NCBI RefSeq assembly: GCF_901709675.1
Contig: NC_051094.1
Coordinates: forward strand, 5,173,001 to 5,237,000
Length of the DNA stretch: 64,000 nt
Reading direction: 5' to 3'
From: Syngnathus acus
Taxonomy: Eukaryota; Chordata; Actinopteri; Syngnathiformes; Syngnathidae
Positions within the stretch are counted from its first letter, which is position 1. Each line of letters opens with the position of its first letter. Below, piece by piece: positions 10,125-39,738 of this stretch. Under the pieces are notes generated by a model. That model saw nothing but the letters and a program-made list of their open reading frames with translations. It had not been told where the DNA came from and searched no databases. Position numbers and translations under genes: made by a program.

Positions 10125-12059
10125 ATGCCCGCGTTCTACTCGCCGGTTCCCGACAACGTTGGCGTGGGCCCGGCCCGCGCGTACTCTTCGCCCGCCCGCA
10201 GAGAGCCCCGTGACCTTTCACCTTCGTCTTTAGTTTCACGTTCAGGTTGGTCCTCATTCTTGACTTTGATTGATTTGATTGATTGAACACATATGACACA
10301 AAAGGTTAAAATTTTGGAAGAAGGGAAAAGATGCTCATCAGATATCATCGATCAAAGCGGTTTACATGTTCAAATGGAGCGACGACATTCTTCACCGCAT
10401 ATGTCGGAGGGGGATTAGCGACACAAACAACACATGCGGACAATTAGATGGCTGCCTTCTAAAACATGAACATTTAAACACACACAACAAATGCAAGTCG
10501 GATTTGTAGTCAGTTGAAAAGCCAATATTTTAGAAATCAATAATAATGATACTAATGATAATAATAATAATAAAAGTGCTAATCAAAGAAAATATATAGT
10601 GCTTTGAGATCATTCTTTTTTCCAAGAAAAAGCTTTTTATAAAATTTCAGTCAACATTCATAACATTGTGTGTGTGTGCGTGTATGACATTTGTACAATT
10701 TGTGCCTTTTCAGCATGGTGGTACGACGTGTGTCTGCAGATGTCGATCTACTTCAACATGTTTTATGTGCCTTGCTGGTGGTTTTCGTCCGTCTGCATGC
10801 TGCAAGTCAAGGTCAGCGCTTCGACGAAACATGACCCAGAGCCACTGAGAGGGCCAGTGAGCCAACTCTGTTATCGTCGTCACTGTCAAACCTCATCCAC
10901 GATCCGAGAAATTGAAAAACAAACAAACAGGGTTGCAAAATTATTTTTTGGGCTTCAAAGATTCCAATGGAGATCCTTAGGTCAGGATTAGAGTTACCTT
11001 TAAGATTGGGTTTGGTATCAATGGGGTGAATTAGTTTAGGGTTAGCGCACCGACCTTTTTGAAAATGAGAGCTCGGTCCTCTGTTCCCAAAAAGGCGAAA
11101 AAGGTTTACCGGTTGCGTACAGACTCTTGAAATGACAAATTTACCGGTTGCGTACAGACTCTTGAAATGACAAATTTGCTAAGCTCCCAGGAATGATCAG
11201 CATCGCAAGCTAGAAACGAATGATTTCCCTCAATCTGTCCATGACATTTCCAAAAGATGGCTTCCACTACGTTCCTAGGAAATTACAATGCCCGGGCCGT
11301 CACTGCTGAGCTGGATTTCAAGCAGACCTGCAGGCAACTCGAAGCCTGTGTGTTTGTTTTTCAGTTTGCGCATCTTCCAGGATACTATCAGGGTCTGGCG
11401 ATCAGCGGCATCGCACTCGTCACTGTCGTGGAAACTGTCCGCCTTTACCTGGGTTACTTTGGCAACCTGCATCAGAACGTGAGAGCTTTCCTTCGCATGC
11501 ATTGTTTTGATTGCTTCTTTTTGTAGTTCACATTCTGTTTTCCTCATCATTTATGGAATTACTTCATGTACTTTGTTATTTACTTGAAGTACTTCCTTTT
11601 AAGATTCTCAATGTTCCTGTCACTTTTTTTTTTGAATCTACTTTATGCTCTTAAACTGCTTTATATACATCGGAACTTGATGTACTCAAAAGTACTATGT
11701 AGTGTGTATACTTGTAAATTGCATGCAACTAATGGATATACGTGTGCATGTGTGTGTAGGTTGCATGGCTGTGCTGCTTCTGCGTGTTGACGCTGTCGTT
11801 GGAGCTGCCGGTGCTGTTGTTCTTTGTGACGGACGAGGGGGAGCTCATCCTCCCGCTGGAGCGTGCCGTCCACTCGCTGCTGCTGACCGCCGCGCTGGCC
11901 CAGGTCGTGGCCGCCGCGCTTGCGCTGCACTCCATGACCAGAAAGCTGACACTGCTCTTCCACCTGCGCCAGCTGGCCAAGGTTGACAGCTTCGGCAACT
12001 CCGCCACCCCCGGCGAACCCGGCCTCGGCTTGTCGTACCGCCGGGTTACTGCTCCTTAA
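10125..12059 (+). CDS. TMEM17: Transmembrane protein 17-like, 210 aa, 4 exons
   Basis: Exons 10125-10245, 10714-10811, 11365-11478 and 11760-12059 (TAA stop) join in phase. Human TMEM17 is 198 aa. Four hydrophobic segments are visible: about residues 50-70 (LQMSIYFNMFYVPCWWFSS), 77-99 (ending VETVRLYLGYFGNL), 112-132 (LELPVLLFF then DEG) and 146-168 (ERAVHSLLL to VVAAALAL). LQMS-YFN-WW, the RLYLGY-GNL word and the LPL-LERAVH block are Transmemb_17 family hallmarks. TMEM17 works in the MKS/B9 complex at the ciliary transition zone, controlling membrane protein entry into cilia. TMEM216 and TMEM80 are shorter relatives and fit less well. The N-terminal 40 residues are poorly conserved, so the start is less certain; exon 1 and exon 2 phases do agree. 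The gene ends only about 400 bp before COQ5. Confidence 0.88.
11106..11175 (+). repeat. 35-bp perfect tandem duplication in TMEM17 intron 2
   Basis: TTACCGGTTGCGTACAGACT plus the next 15 bp occurs twice, head to tail, with no differences, indicating a recent duplication. It lies outside exons and splice sites. Confidence 0.9.
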
Positions 12060-12415
12060 TTTGGAAGTCGAGCCCAAGTGTTTCCTGACAAGAATATTTC
12101 TAAACGTTGCATTCTGATGAATTGCGTAATGTGGATGAAGCAGTGGCAGAGGGCGGCCATTCCGTCACCTACTGTACCTAAAAATGACATGAAGGTGCCG
12201 ATTAATTGTTTTTCTATTCTTTTTTGAATGTTACGCATGAACACATAAATGAATGCCGACTGTGGGAAAACCTTTGCAGGAAATTGTCCGTCGTTTTTGC
12301 ATTTTGCAGTTTAAGGCTATTTGCTGATGCATTAAGTCTCTATTGTCACGATGGAAATACGTCTGATAAAAGTGATTGATAAAAAAAATAAATAAATAAA
12401 TAAAGTCGCCCATTG
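12060..12415 (+). other. TMEM17 3'UTR and TMEM17-COQ5 spacer
   Basis: Four overlapping AATAAA hexamers at 12388-12405, in an (AAAT)n run, are likely TMEM17 poly(A) signals. They sit only about 10 bp before the COQ5 promoter palindrome, so termination of one gene and initiation of the next are almost touching. Confidence 0.6.
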
Positions 12416-12435
12416 ATTACGTCACGTGACGTAAT
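12416..12435 (+). promoter_or_regulatory. COQ5: Perfect 20-bp palindrome (E-box core with CRE-like flanks) at the COQ5 promoter
   Basis: ATTACGTCACGTGACGTAAT equals its own reverse complement. The centre GTCACGTGAC matches the CLEAR/USF-type E-box bound by bHLH-ZIP factors such as TFEB, MITF and USF. Each arm contains a TTACGTCA or TGACGTAA CRE/bZIP half-variant. It ends 19 bp before the COQ5 ATG, so it is at or near the transcription start. Binding is inferred from motif identity only. Confidence 0.75.
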
Positions 12436-12454
12436 TTGAGTTGCATCGGTAAAG

Positions 12455-15198
<2,744 letters not shown>

Positions 15199-15449
15199 CA
15201 GACGGCAGAGCCACGGCACCCGGCGGCGTCCACCTTTTTCCATCGGGCGTCGAAAGCCTGCAGCTGTTTTGCACGGTGCTAATGAGTGACTTTTATGCCG
15301 TGCGCTCAATATTTAAGAGCGGATCCAAAAAGGCAAACTTCATTCCCCCATCAGTGAAACCGAGATTTATAATCTCTCTTCTTTTTCTCCAAATTGACCT
15401 TTTATAACAGAAAAAAAAAAACATTGACAAAAAGATACTTTGTAATAAA
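15199..15449 (+). other. COQ5: COQ5 3'UTR with poly(A) signal
   Basis: AATAAA at 15444-15449 follows an A-rich stretch about 250 bp after the TGA stop; this is the most plausible end of the transcript. Confidence 0.6.
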
Positions 15450-17460
15450 TCATGTAAATTATGACAATATTTAAAAGAGAAACTGTTTATTTTATTCATT
15501 TCAATGTCAACAAACCCATCCTTCCATTTTTTTTAACTGTTCTCCTTGGATGAGGGTTGAGGGTTAGGGTAGGGTTCGGACATAGCCTTAGTTGTACACT
15601 TGCCTGTCTTGTGTGCAGGCACCATGAGTTCGATTTCAAAGGACCACTATGTCTTGGTGTCCAATCACGAACCGAGCAGATGGATTCTATGGACCCTTTC
15701 TTTGTATGTGTTTGTGTATGTGTGTGTGTGAATGTAATGAAATGTATGTATCTGTATATAAAATGTATCTGCATTCAAGTTGGCTTAGTTTTTCCTCACG
15801 TTAATTAGGACTTAGTGGGTTCATACAACTTGGTAGTATGACAAAGGTAGTAAATAATGCAGGATTAAAAGCAGAATGCCAGGGGTTTAACCAAATTGTT
15901 TCTATGGGGCAACCGGACATGTGCTTGGAGCTGTCCCCGGTATCTCGTGTGAACTGGATGCCAAACTGAAGGCTGGAGTTGGGGTAATATGTGGGGGTGA
16001 TAGCGTACATTTTGGGGTAATTCTGCACAGCAACAGAATTATTTTTGCAGTCGGATACTGCTTTAGGGTCTGCGTGGACAAGTCAACAGGCTGTTGCAAT
16101 GTGGGTAAAATATTGAAAGTACATGCCTTGTAGACAAAGTTTTAAAACATTTGAAAATTTAAACAATGTTTACTTAAACATATTGGTATTATGTGGGCCA
16201 AATGCAAAAAAAACCCCAAAAAAAACTTGAAAGTGAAGTCACTACTACGGAAAACACAAATAATGCACTGCAGACATAACAAAGCCATAAAATTACAATG
16301 TTTATAATTGCAACGGTATAATGTAGGCCAAATGCTAAACATTGACATGATGTAAAAACGTGACATCACATTTGCCAATGCCGTCCATGTGAATGTGCTT
16401 CATCATTCCAATTCCAGCAGTGAAGAACGTACATTTAAAATGTTCATTTTGCCGAAGCAAAATTGAATTTCAAATAAGTGGAACAAATATTTATTCTGTT
16501 AACTGTGAGGAGGGCTGCGATTCAACCGACCACAATGAGGGTTTGACCCCCTGTCTCCTGATAGGGCACACCCCTCGGGCGTCACTCCTACCTCGCCCTC
16601 CGATTGGTTGCTGATGGGGAGCAGCGCCCCTCCCCTATCCCTTCGCCTCCTCCCTCTCCTCCTCCGACATGATGCCATCTGTCGGCTGATGTGGAACCAG
16701 GGCCCCGAGGGCCAATCACAGCCCGGCTCTTTTTTTTGACAGGCGGATTGAGCGGCGTGCGCGTGAAGGTTTGCGTGCGCGTGCACGCTGGGAGCCGTTC
16801 AAGACCTCCACGTCCTCACCAAACTGTAGGACACATTTCAAAGAAAGGGTATCTGCATGAAAACAACTTCGATCCATTCATTTAGCAATATGTATACAAA
16901 AAAAGATACTATTTCTTGCATTACTTTTGTGCTGTGTTGTTACGTGCATATTTTACTATGCATATAAAACAACAATCATACTTTACAAAGTATGTTGATG
17001 TTTGTGTTTAATTTGCAATTCAAACAATACAAGCACTACCCTCTCATTTTAGTCCTTTGTACATAAAAGTACAAACATAATTCTAATTTTTTTGAAACAT
17101 CTAAAAACATCCAAAACACTTATAGATGTTAATTATCAATTTTTTTGTTATATAAAAAAATAGACGCATAAAGTATTTACTGTAACATATATGTACTATA
17201 ATATCTTAGAGTCCACAAGAGGATGGAAAAAAACCCGCAGACAGGTGAGTTTTTTCACCAAATAGAGGACTTAAAAAAATCAGTGAATAGGTGAAATATA
17301 TTTGAGAGTCCCCGAGATAGACACTCTGAGAAGTAGCAACCATACATTATTGAATTATTTACCTTTTTTTTTTTTTAATTGCATGACACCAATGGAATTG
17401 AATAATTGAATATAATTGGATGAATGAAAAAACACGGATCACAGTTTCAACTCGAAACGT
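15450..17460 (+). other. COQ5-AACS intergenic region
   Basis: No gene recognised. It holds a GGGTTAGGGTAGGG stretch (about 15556-15577), a short (TG)n, and a GC-rich patch at about 16500-16810 with opposed CCAAT-type boxes (GATTGGTTG near 16601, CCAATCACA near 16713). The remainder is AT-rich unique sequence. Confidence 0.4.
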
Positions 17461-17708
17461 CGCTGGAACACCACATGGTATTTGATACGCCCATCTTCGT
17501 GACGTCACGGCTACGCAATCACAGCTTTTTTTTTGCCCCGCCCCACCGGACTCGCTTCCTTGACAGCCCCTCATACGCGCTAGGTTCCCACTGGACTGGA
17601 GCGCAAGGACGACTCAAACTGGCTAGCTGACTGTTAGCTTAGCTTATTGCATCCAACCCGAGCCAGCGAGCGACGTGTCGTCAAGTGAAGACGGGAAAGG
17701 ACGCCAAC
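17461..17708 (+). promoter_or_regulatory. AACS: AACS promoter and 5'UTR region
   Basis: A full palindromic CRE, TGACGTCA (17500-17507), is followed by a GC box CCCCGCCCC (about 17536-17544) and CpG-rich sequence up to the ATG at 17709. No TATA box is seen. This fits a CpG-type housekeeping or metabolic promoter. The exact start site is not visible. Confidence 0.6.
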
Positions 17709-32806
<15,098 letters not shown>

Positions 32807-33604
32807 GCCACCAGCAGGTCGCAAAAGAGAACAGAAGACAATGGCGTCAAGCTGCCTGACGAACCCCAGAGCGGCAAACCCAAGAGGTACGTTAGCATCA
32901 GCGCTTTGCTTTTATTAGCTGCCATTTTCACATCTGGAAACCGTGGGATGCAAAGATCACACTGAACTTTGGACAGAGATGATGAACTTGAATTCTTATT
33001 GTTGTGGTCTGATGAGAGATTGGGACAGTTTCTATTTTAGTTTTTGCAAAACCAACCCCTCTGGTTGAATTAGAATTTTTTTTCTTTTTTCAGCAGCATG
33101 GGGGTTGCGATCAGTCATATTTGCTTAAAATTTTGCAGTTGAATCGGAACTGCAATTATTCTTATTAAAAATAAAAAATGAAATAATCGACGGTTCAACA
33201 TTCTGACCGTTTCAAGCGGAGAAATGATTTGCTTTTAACATCAATTCTTACTTGTTGGCTTGATAAAAATATGATTCGGAAAAAACGTATCGGGACTTTT
33301 TTTGCTATGAAATGCCGGTGACAAAAAAGTCACGTTGGACAGTGTGTCGCTCAAATTGTAATTCTTATGATTACTTTGCACATTTACTCGAATAGGCAAC
33401 TGCCAAATACTTGTCGCGTCAGAGTTTTGACTTTTTTTTTTTTTTAAGAACGGTTGGTTCCATGAACCAGGTGCAACTCGCGCCAACACAACTAAAAGCG
33501 CGCACATTGTGTCTAACATACAAACGTAACAGGTTTTCCATTCCATGCAGACGTGTCAGTCATTTCCTGTATTTTCCTGATGCATTTTTTCTTTTAGAAA
33601 TAAA
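32807..33604 (+). other. AACS: AACS 3'UTR with poly(A) signal
   Basis: No coding content. AATAAA at 33599-33604 is the most likely poly(A) signal; the earlier A-rich patches lack a clear hexamer. The true 3' end was not observed. Confidence 0.5.
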
Positions 33605-35772
33605 TATTATGAATGTTGTTCTTGTGCATGTTGTTGAAATGTCCAAATATTTATAATGACCAAACAAGACATCATCGATTCTCAAAATTAAAAAAAAAAA
33701 AACCAAGGTTGGACACCAGACTTGATTTAATGAGTGTGTTTCTTTTTTAATGTATTTGACGTTGATTTGATTCATGGCAATTGCATTTCATTCATTGTTC
33801 AAAATGATTACATTTACAACACACAATTATTTTCAAATTCTAAACTAATAAGATGCCTTTAATTGTAAGTGGATGCTTTTACATAGATATTTTTTCATTC
33901 TTTTAGATAAGAGCACAAGTCGTGTCTGAATGGTCCGTGACGGCTATTTGTGTCCTGGCCTTCTATATCTTCCTGAATTGAGATATTTTGTGTGTGCGCA
34001 GGCGTGCCAGCATGCCATTTTGATCAACATGTGGTTTTGCCTTCAAACGGGCTCTGAGAAACTCCCGGTAACCTTTCGAAACGCGGGCGCTCGCTAACAC
34101 CTGTCACTCATCAAAGGAACAACAACTTCTCCCCCTCCATATGTACTTTTGAGATGTTTGCATTTTGTTTAGGAAGGCGGAAAATTAAAGGAGCACGTGT
34201 TCAAAGTGTGGCGATGGGACTGAGCGCTTTATGAGATTGGGGGGTATGAAATTGCACAATAACGACTAATGACACCACGGTCGGATGTGGGAATTGAAGA
34301 GGCTCGATTAGCGCCGTTATTACGCTGTCATTGGAAGACAAATTGACGATACCAATGTCACCACTTTTACTGTTTTGTGAATCCCTATGAGTTGCTCATT
34401 TTCAAATACTGTTAGACGGTGTCGTCAGGATAGCTTGTGCACTAGAATATGAATTCATACCACATAGTCCAGTTTCAGCCATATAGTCAAGTATGTCCTC
34501 AACAATACATACAAATCCTGTTGTTGTGATTGGGGAGGCCACAATGTAGTTCAGTGTATAAAAATCTCGATATGATCGAGTTACTCTATCTCAATAGAGA
34601 GTTTGTAACTGCAGCTAGTTTGTGTGCTAGTAAAATACGTAGCTAAATGAGTTTGTGACTGGAGCTCGTTCGATTTTAGTGTAATAGCTAGTTAGTCATT
34701 CAAATTGTTATTTTCATCGGTTTGCTTTCTCTAGCAAATGGTTTGCACCTTCGTGTGTGTGTTTTTTAAATTTCTTTAAAGATTGTTTGCTAGTTTCTAC
34801 ATTTTCCTTTGTTCAATTAGTTTGCCTGCTGTCCAACTTTTGGTGATTTTATTTTTATGCTTAGATTGCTAACAGCCCAACTGGATTGTTAGTTTGCTAG
34901 CTAGTTAGCGAACAATGTCATAATGATAAGAACAGAGTTAAGTAACTATGATTAGTTAGCTCATAATGTAGTGATGGCCAGCGCGTCTTCTTCACTGTCG
35001 ACCTCTTTGTCGCGCTGTTTTCTATATTAGACCGGAGTGCACTGACAAATGTCACAAGTTCGGGTTTAATTTTTAAATTTCAAGCATATCTTTTCCACTG
35101 TGCCGTGAATGGTGCAACAGCTACCATTGGAGTGGAAGTCATGTCTATAAAAACTCCACAGCAACACTTTTTTTCTCATTTGTTCTTTTTATAAAAAAGC
35201 AATTCCATGTGTCAATCACATCTTTCTTTTTGTAGATTATGTCTCAGCAGGGCGCGCCACCTCGTACTCCCACCGTCACAGCTTGAGTTGTGTCCTGTTT
35301 GCGTCGACACGTTCTTTCTCTTTGCCAACTATCAAACTGTCAAAGTTGATTCTTGGCGGTAACCCCCCCCCCCCCCCCCCCCCCAAAAAAAATACCCTGC
35401 ACGAAAATCTGTTTCCACTCTCTGTCGGGGATTGAAATATTAAATCCAACTGAATCGAAATGGGTCGGGTCGCACAAGCTAACAAGAAGAACTGCTTCAT
35501 TAAGAACACCTTTGCAAGTGCAGACAAAATCCCTATTTCAATGACATTGTCAGGGAAGTTTTTGGTTGGATAATTTGTAAGTTTGATACTAAATCAGTCA
35601 GCCAGTCAGTAAATACGAATAAGAATGACATCGAAAGAAATGTGCTTTGTGATTGTTTGCTCACTAGTTTACTAGTTAATCAGCTAGCTACCTACTTAAC
35701 TAATTACGCTGCACAAGCTAACAATGTTGTACAAATGCTAAGAAATTCAGAATTCACTGACGTTCTATAAAA

Positions 35773-35836
35773 GTTGGTTGGTTGGTTGGTTGGTTGGTTG
35801 GTTGGTTGGTTGGTTGGTTGGTTGGTTGGTTGGTTG
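35773..35836 (+). repeat. (GTTG)16 tetranucleotide repeat
   Basis: 64 bp of perfect GTTG units in intergenic DNA. Confidence 0.97.
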
Positions 35837-38149
35837 TCAGGTTACAAGTGCCAAGAAATTCTATATTCAATTAAGGGAACTTCTTAGACAATTAGTCAGT
35901 TATCTGCAGACTCAAGATCTCAAGATTGGCTTACTTGGTTCAATTTTTTTGTCCCGAGGCTAATAAGCCAGCTGGTTATTTGGCTCACTTGGACGGAAAC
36001 TTTTTTTTCCCATTTTTGACGATAACTCTTCTGGATTGAGATGTCAAACTACATATGTTTGCTAATATGATTTTACCTGCGCTGCAGCAGCTTGTCAGCG
36101 AGAGAACTTTGGACGTCTGAGCCCGTCTGTTTATTTTCAACGTATCTATTCAAACAAGACGTCCGTCCTTGATGAAATCAAATCCTCAGCCAGCTCGGCT
36201 CTACTTCTTGACTTCGTCTTACTTACTTTAATCTTTCCCACGCTCGTACTCCATTAGCGTGCTAACACATCGATCCACGCGCACAGCCGCGCGCGCACCC
36301 AGAGATATAAGTGGAGCTTCCATTCCACTCTTACTATTGACCCACTGACTCAACTAAACAGACACGCACTCCAAATTTGCTTGGTACTGTGCAAACAAAC
36401 GCACGTGCATAAATAGAGTTGCCAGTTTACGCACACACGCACACGCTTGTGTGGTCTGTCCTTGCGTGACCTCTCATTTTGTCCACATACTCATCGGTCA
36501 CTTCATTAGGTACACATTCTAAACACATCCAATACCCTCAATGTTTTGATTGACTATCAGAGAGGGATGAAAATAAAATAATGAAATAATTGTAATTGTA
36601 TTCATGTCTTAATCTATTTCTGTATTTGTGCAAATGATTTAAAATGAAGGTATTGATTTTGTTGCGATATTAACGTAATGAAAGTATCTCCAAAAGAATC
36701 ATTCAAAACTCAGCGAGTATTATTACATTTTTAAACATGTGCATTTTAATGCTTGATTATATTTTTGATATTTTTTTTCTATTTCATTGTGTTTAATCTT
36801 AGAATTGGTTTGTAATTATCTTGCAGAGAAAATACAACTGGACAGTAGTTCACAGCAAATCCATCTCGTTAAATAATACACTCAGTTTACATTTACTTTT
36901 AGCTATTAAAAATCTTCATCATAGATTGGAAATGCATTTCTAACATTTTCAGCTTTTTTAATGTTAATTTGTTTTACAGAGGGAAATGCCATTACAAATA
37001 TGTCTTTAATTCACAGACAATAGCTTTGGAATAAAATGATCCATTTTATTTGTAAAATTGAAAGTGTATCACCAATATTGTTTTCATGGGATAACAAGAA
37101 AAAATTTCGACAGCTTTTTTTTTGTTTTACCTTTGGCATGAACGTCTAAACTGCTAGCAACACCCCAAAAGTGAAAACGTCCAACGCTGGCCCAATTAGT
37201 CAACTCCCCCGTGACATCATTTTCATGACATGATGCAAAGTTTCTTTTTTTCCAGTGTTTTCGAATCAAGGCTTTGCCAAAACGTAATGGGTGTGCATAC
37301 TTTGAGCATGCTAAAGAAAAAAAATCACACCCATCACAGTGTGCATACTTTATTGGGCATCCCAAAGATAAAAATCTGTGCTTGTGATTTGAAAACAGAC
37401 AGCGTGCTAATAAGAATTGAATCCATAAGTGATAATAACACCCGCGAACCCTCTTGTGGGAGTTTTCCCTAAATGAGCCTCAGAAATCATTAGCTCGCGC
37501 GCACACGGCTAAATAAGTCAGCCATATTAATCCGCTCAGCATTGTGGGAAGATTTTCACCTCACCCATCGACCGCCTGCGATATGAACGTGCGTCACCTC
37601 TCTCGGGACCTTTTGTTTACCAAGCTCGGATCGTTTCTTCTCAAACTTCATAACAATAACGCACAATAAAGGAGTGATTTTTCATTTAGTCAAATGAGTC
37701 TGCCGATTCTTATTACTGACTTTACCATTTTGTCATTACAGCACTTCTTATTTTACGTTCAAAGGAAAAGTCCGAACATGTTGCCGCCCCGGTACTCGTC
37801 TAAACGCGGCATTCGGATTGAGATAGAATTTGTGGAATATGAGTGAAGCAGCAAGTTTCAGCCCATCTCAGGGGGAGGCCATTTTGACACTTGCTATTGA
37901 CTGAAAATGACATCACATTGCCAGTGTCAATTCTGTTCATCAGATAGATGCGTTGGCACCGTGCGAAATCTGCTTTGTTTTGAAAGGAAAAAGTCGACAT
38001 GAGCAGGAACAAGGATTTGACAGTTGAACAGAAGTTCTCATGCCAGCCGTGGTTTGTCCACGCAAATGCTAACAACAAATGCTGAACTTTGTACTTGAGT
38101 GTTGTAATAAGAGCTGCTTCTAATACTATCATCTTTATTTTTGTATGTA

Positions 38150-38180
<31 letters not shown>

Positions 38181-39430
38181 TGTGTGTGTTTCTACTGAGT
38201 AGTGAGGTGAGATTGAGGGAGAATAATGACTTTGATGTTTGATTTCTAGTTTATGTCATACATACACAAGCACGCACAAGCTCACATTTTGATCCAGGCC
38301 AGGAGTGCAACAGCTTGCTATGAATATTCAGAAAAGGTGTGCGTGCGTGCGTGCGTGCGTGCGTGTGTGTGTGTGTGAGTGTCTGTGTGTGTGTGTGTGT
38401 GTGTGCATGCGCACACGTGCGTGTCTGTGTCTTCAGATTTGTCTAATCCTACTCAACAGGAAACATATACTCCTGGGATAGGACATTTTGTTTGTCGTCT
38501 AAGCGTGTGCGTGTTTGTGTGTGTGTACATGTGCACGCGCACGGATGCCTCAGGGATGCACTTGGCTGTGAATTTAGCTGGAAATGACTGTAGCATCCCC
38601 AACACGCACGCACTATCACACACGTGCACGCACACACACACACACAAGCACGCACACAATCCATCACACATGTAATAACACATGCCCTTTGTTATTATTG
38701 TCTTTTGTTTTTGACAAGCTGATACAAGCCAAATGGCTCTTACCTGTGTGCGTCTCTATCTCTCTGTCTACCTACCTATCTTTATTTTTGAAACTCCTCC
38801 TTTAGAAAGCTCTAGCTAAGGAAGTTGAACATTTTTAAACAAACTCGAACCGTCAGTCTGACTATACGTTTTTGTTCTGGGCGCTCTTAGAGGTGGCAGC
38901 TTGACGGCCACAGCTGCGGTGGTTTAAGCGTTCTTTGCTGGAGGATTAGCGATGACTTTGCTGCTGCTGGCAAATGATGACAAATAATCAGCCCCCCAAG
39001 AAAGTAACACACTAAAGAAGCCTTGAGTTATTTGGAAACCGCAAGTTTTAACTGCAAAGTTTTTCGCCAACTTCTGGTGCTAGCTACGTTGGAAATCTAC
39101 GTAGCTAGCATGACATTATAACCTCGGCACTTTTGGTAAACTGTCCAACCACAGCATGTACAATAATTCTTTAAAATAATAAAATCACACAAGTAAGCCA
39201 ATAAATACATTCATCAAAATGAAAATATAGAAAATGCATGTTGGTAATATTAAAAATATATACTTTATTTATGTTAGAATAAATTGTAATTTTCAAAATA
39301 ACTGCCGATTTGAAATTGAAAGACCCAGAGTAAAATGTGGATATGATGAAGAAAAAAAAAGAAACTAAATGATATGCTAAATAATCGTTAAATTACAAAA
39401 ATAAAATAAGGAAAATAATATTAGAAACAG

Positions 39431-39738
39431 GGCGGCGCGGTGGAGCACTGCTTAGCACGTCTGACTCATTCCCCGGGCACTCCAGTTTCTTCCCGCATCC
39501 CAAAAACATGCTTGGTAGGCCGATTGAGCACTCCAAATTGCCCCGAGGTGTGAGTGCGGATGGTTGTCCGTCTGTCTATGTCCTGTGAATGACTGGCGAC
39601 CAGTTCAGGGTGTTCCCCGCCTACTTGCCCGAAGACTGCTGGAATAGGCTCCAGCATGCCCGCGGCCTTAGAGAGGAAAAGCGGTCCAGAAAATGGATGG
39701 ATGGATGGATGGATGGATGGAAGGATGGATGGATGGAC
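39431..39738 (+). repeat. Near full-length dispersed fish repeat with (GGAT)n tail
   Basis: Runs from GGCGGCGCGGTGGAGCACTG through AAAAACATGCTTGGTAGGC, CTGGCGACCAGTTCAGGGTG and GGAATAGGCTCCAGCATGCC to a GGATGGATGG tail. It shares order and orientation with the copy at 2130-2428. The microsatellite tail at the 3' end resembles the tail of a retroposon, but the head was not shown to be tRNA-derived. Confidence 0.85.

Noticed and set aside
15550-15580. Telomere-like GGGTTAGGGTAGGG
   Set aside because: Less than 30 bp and imperfect; consistent with chance in simple sequence.
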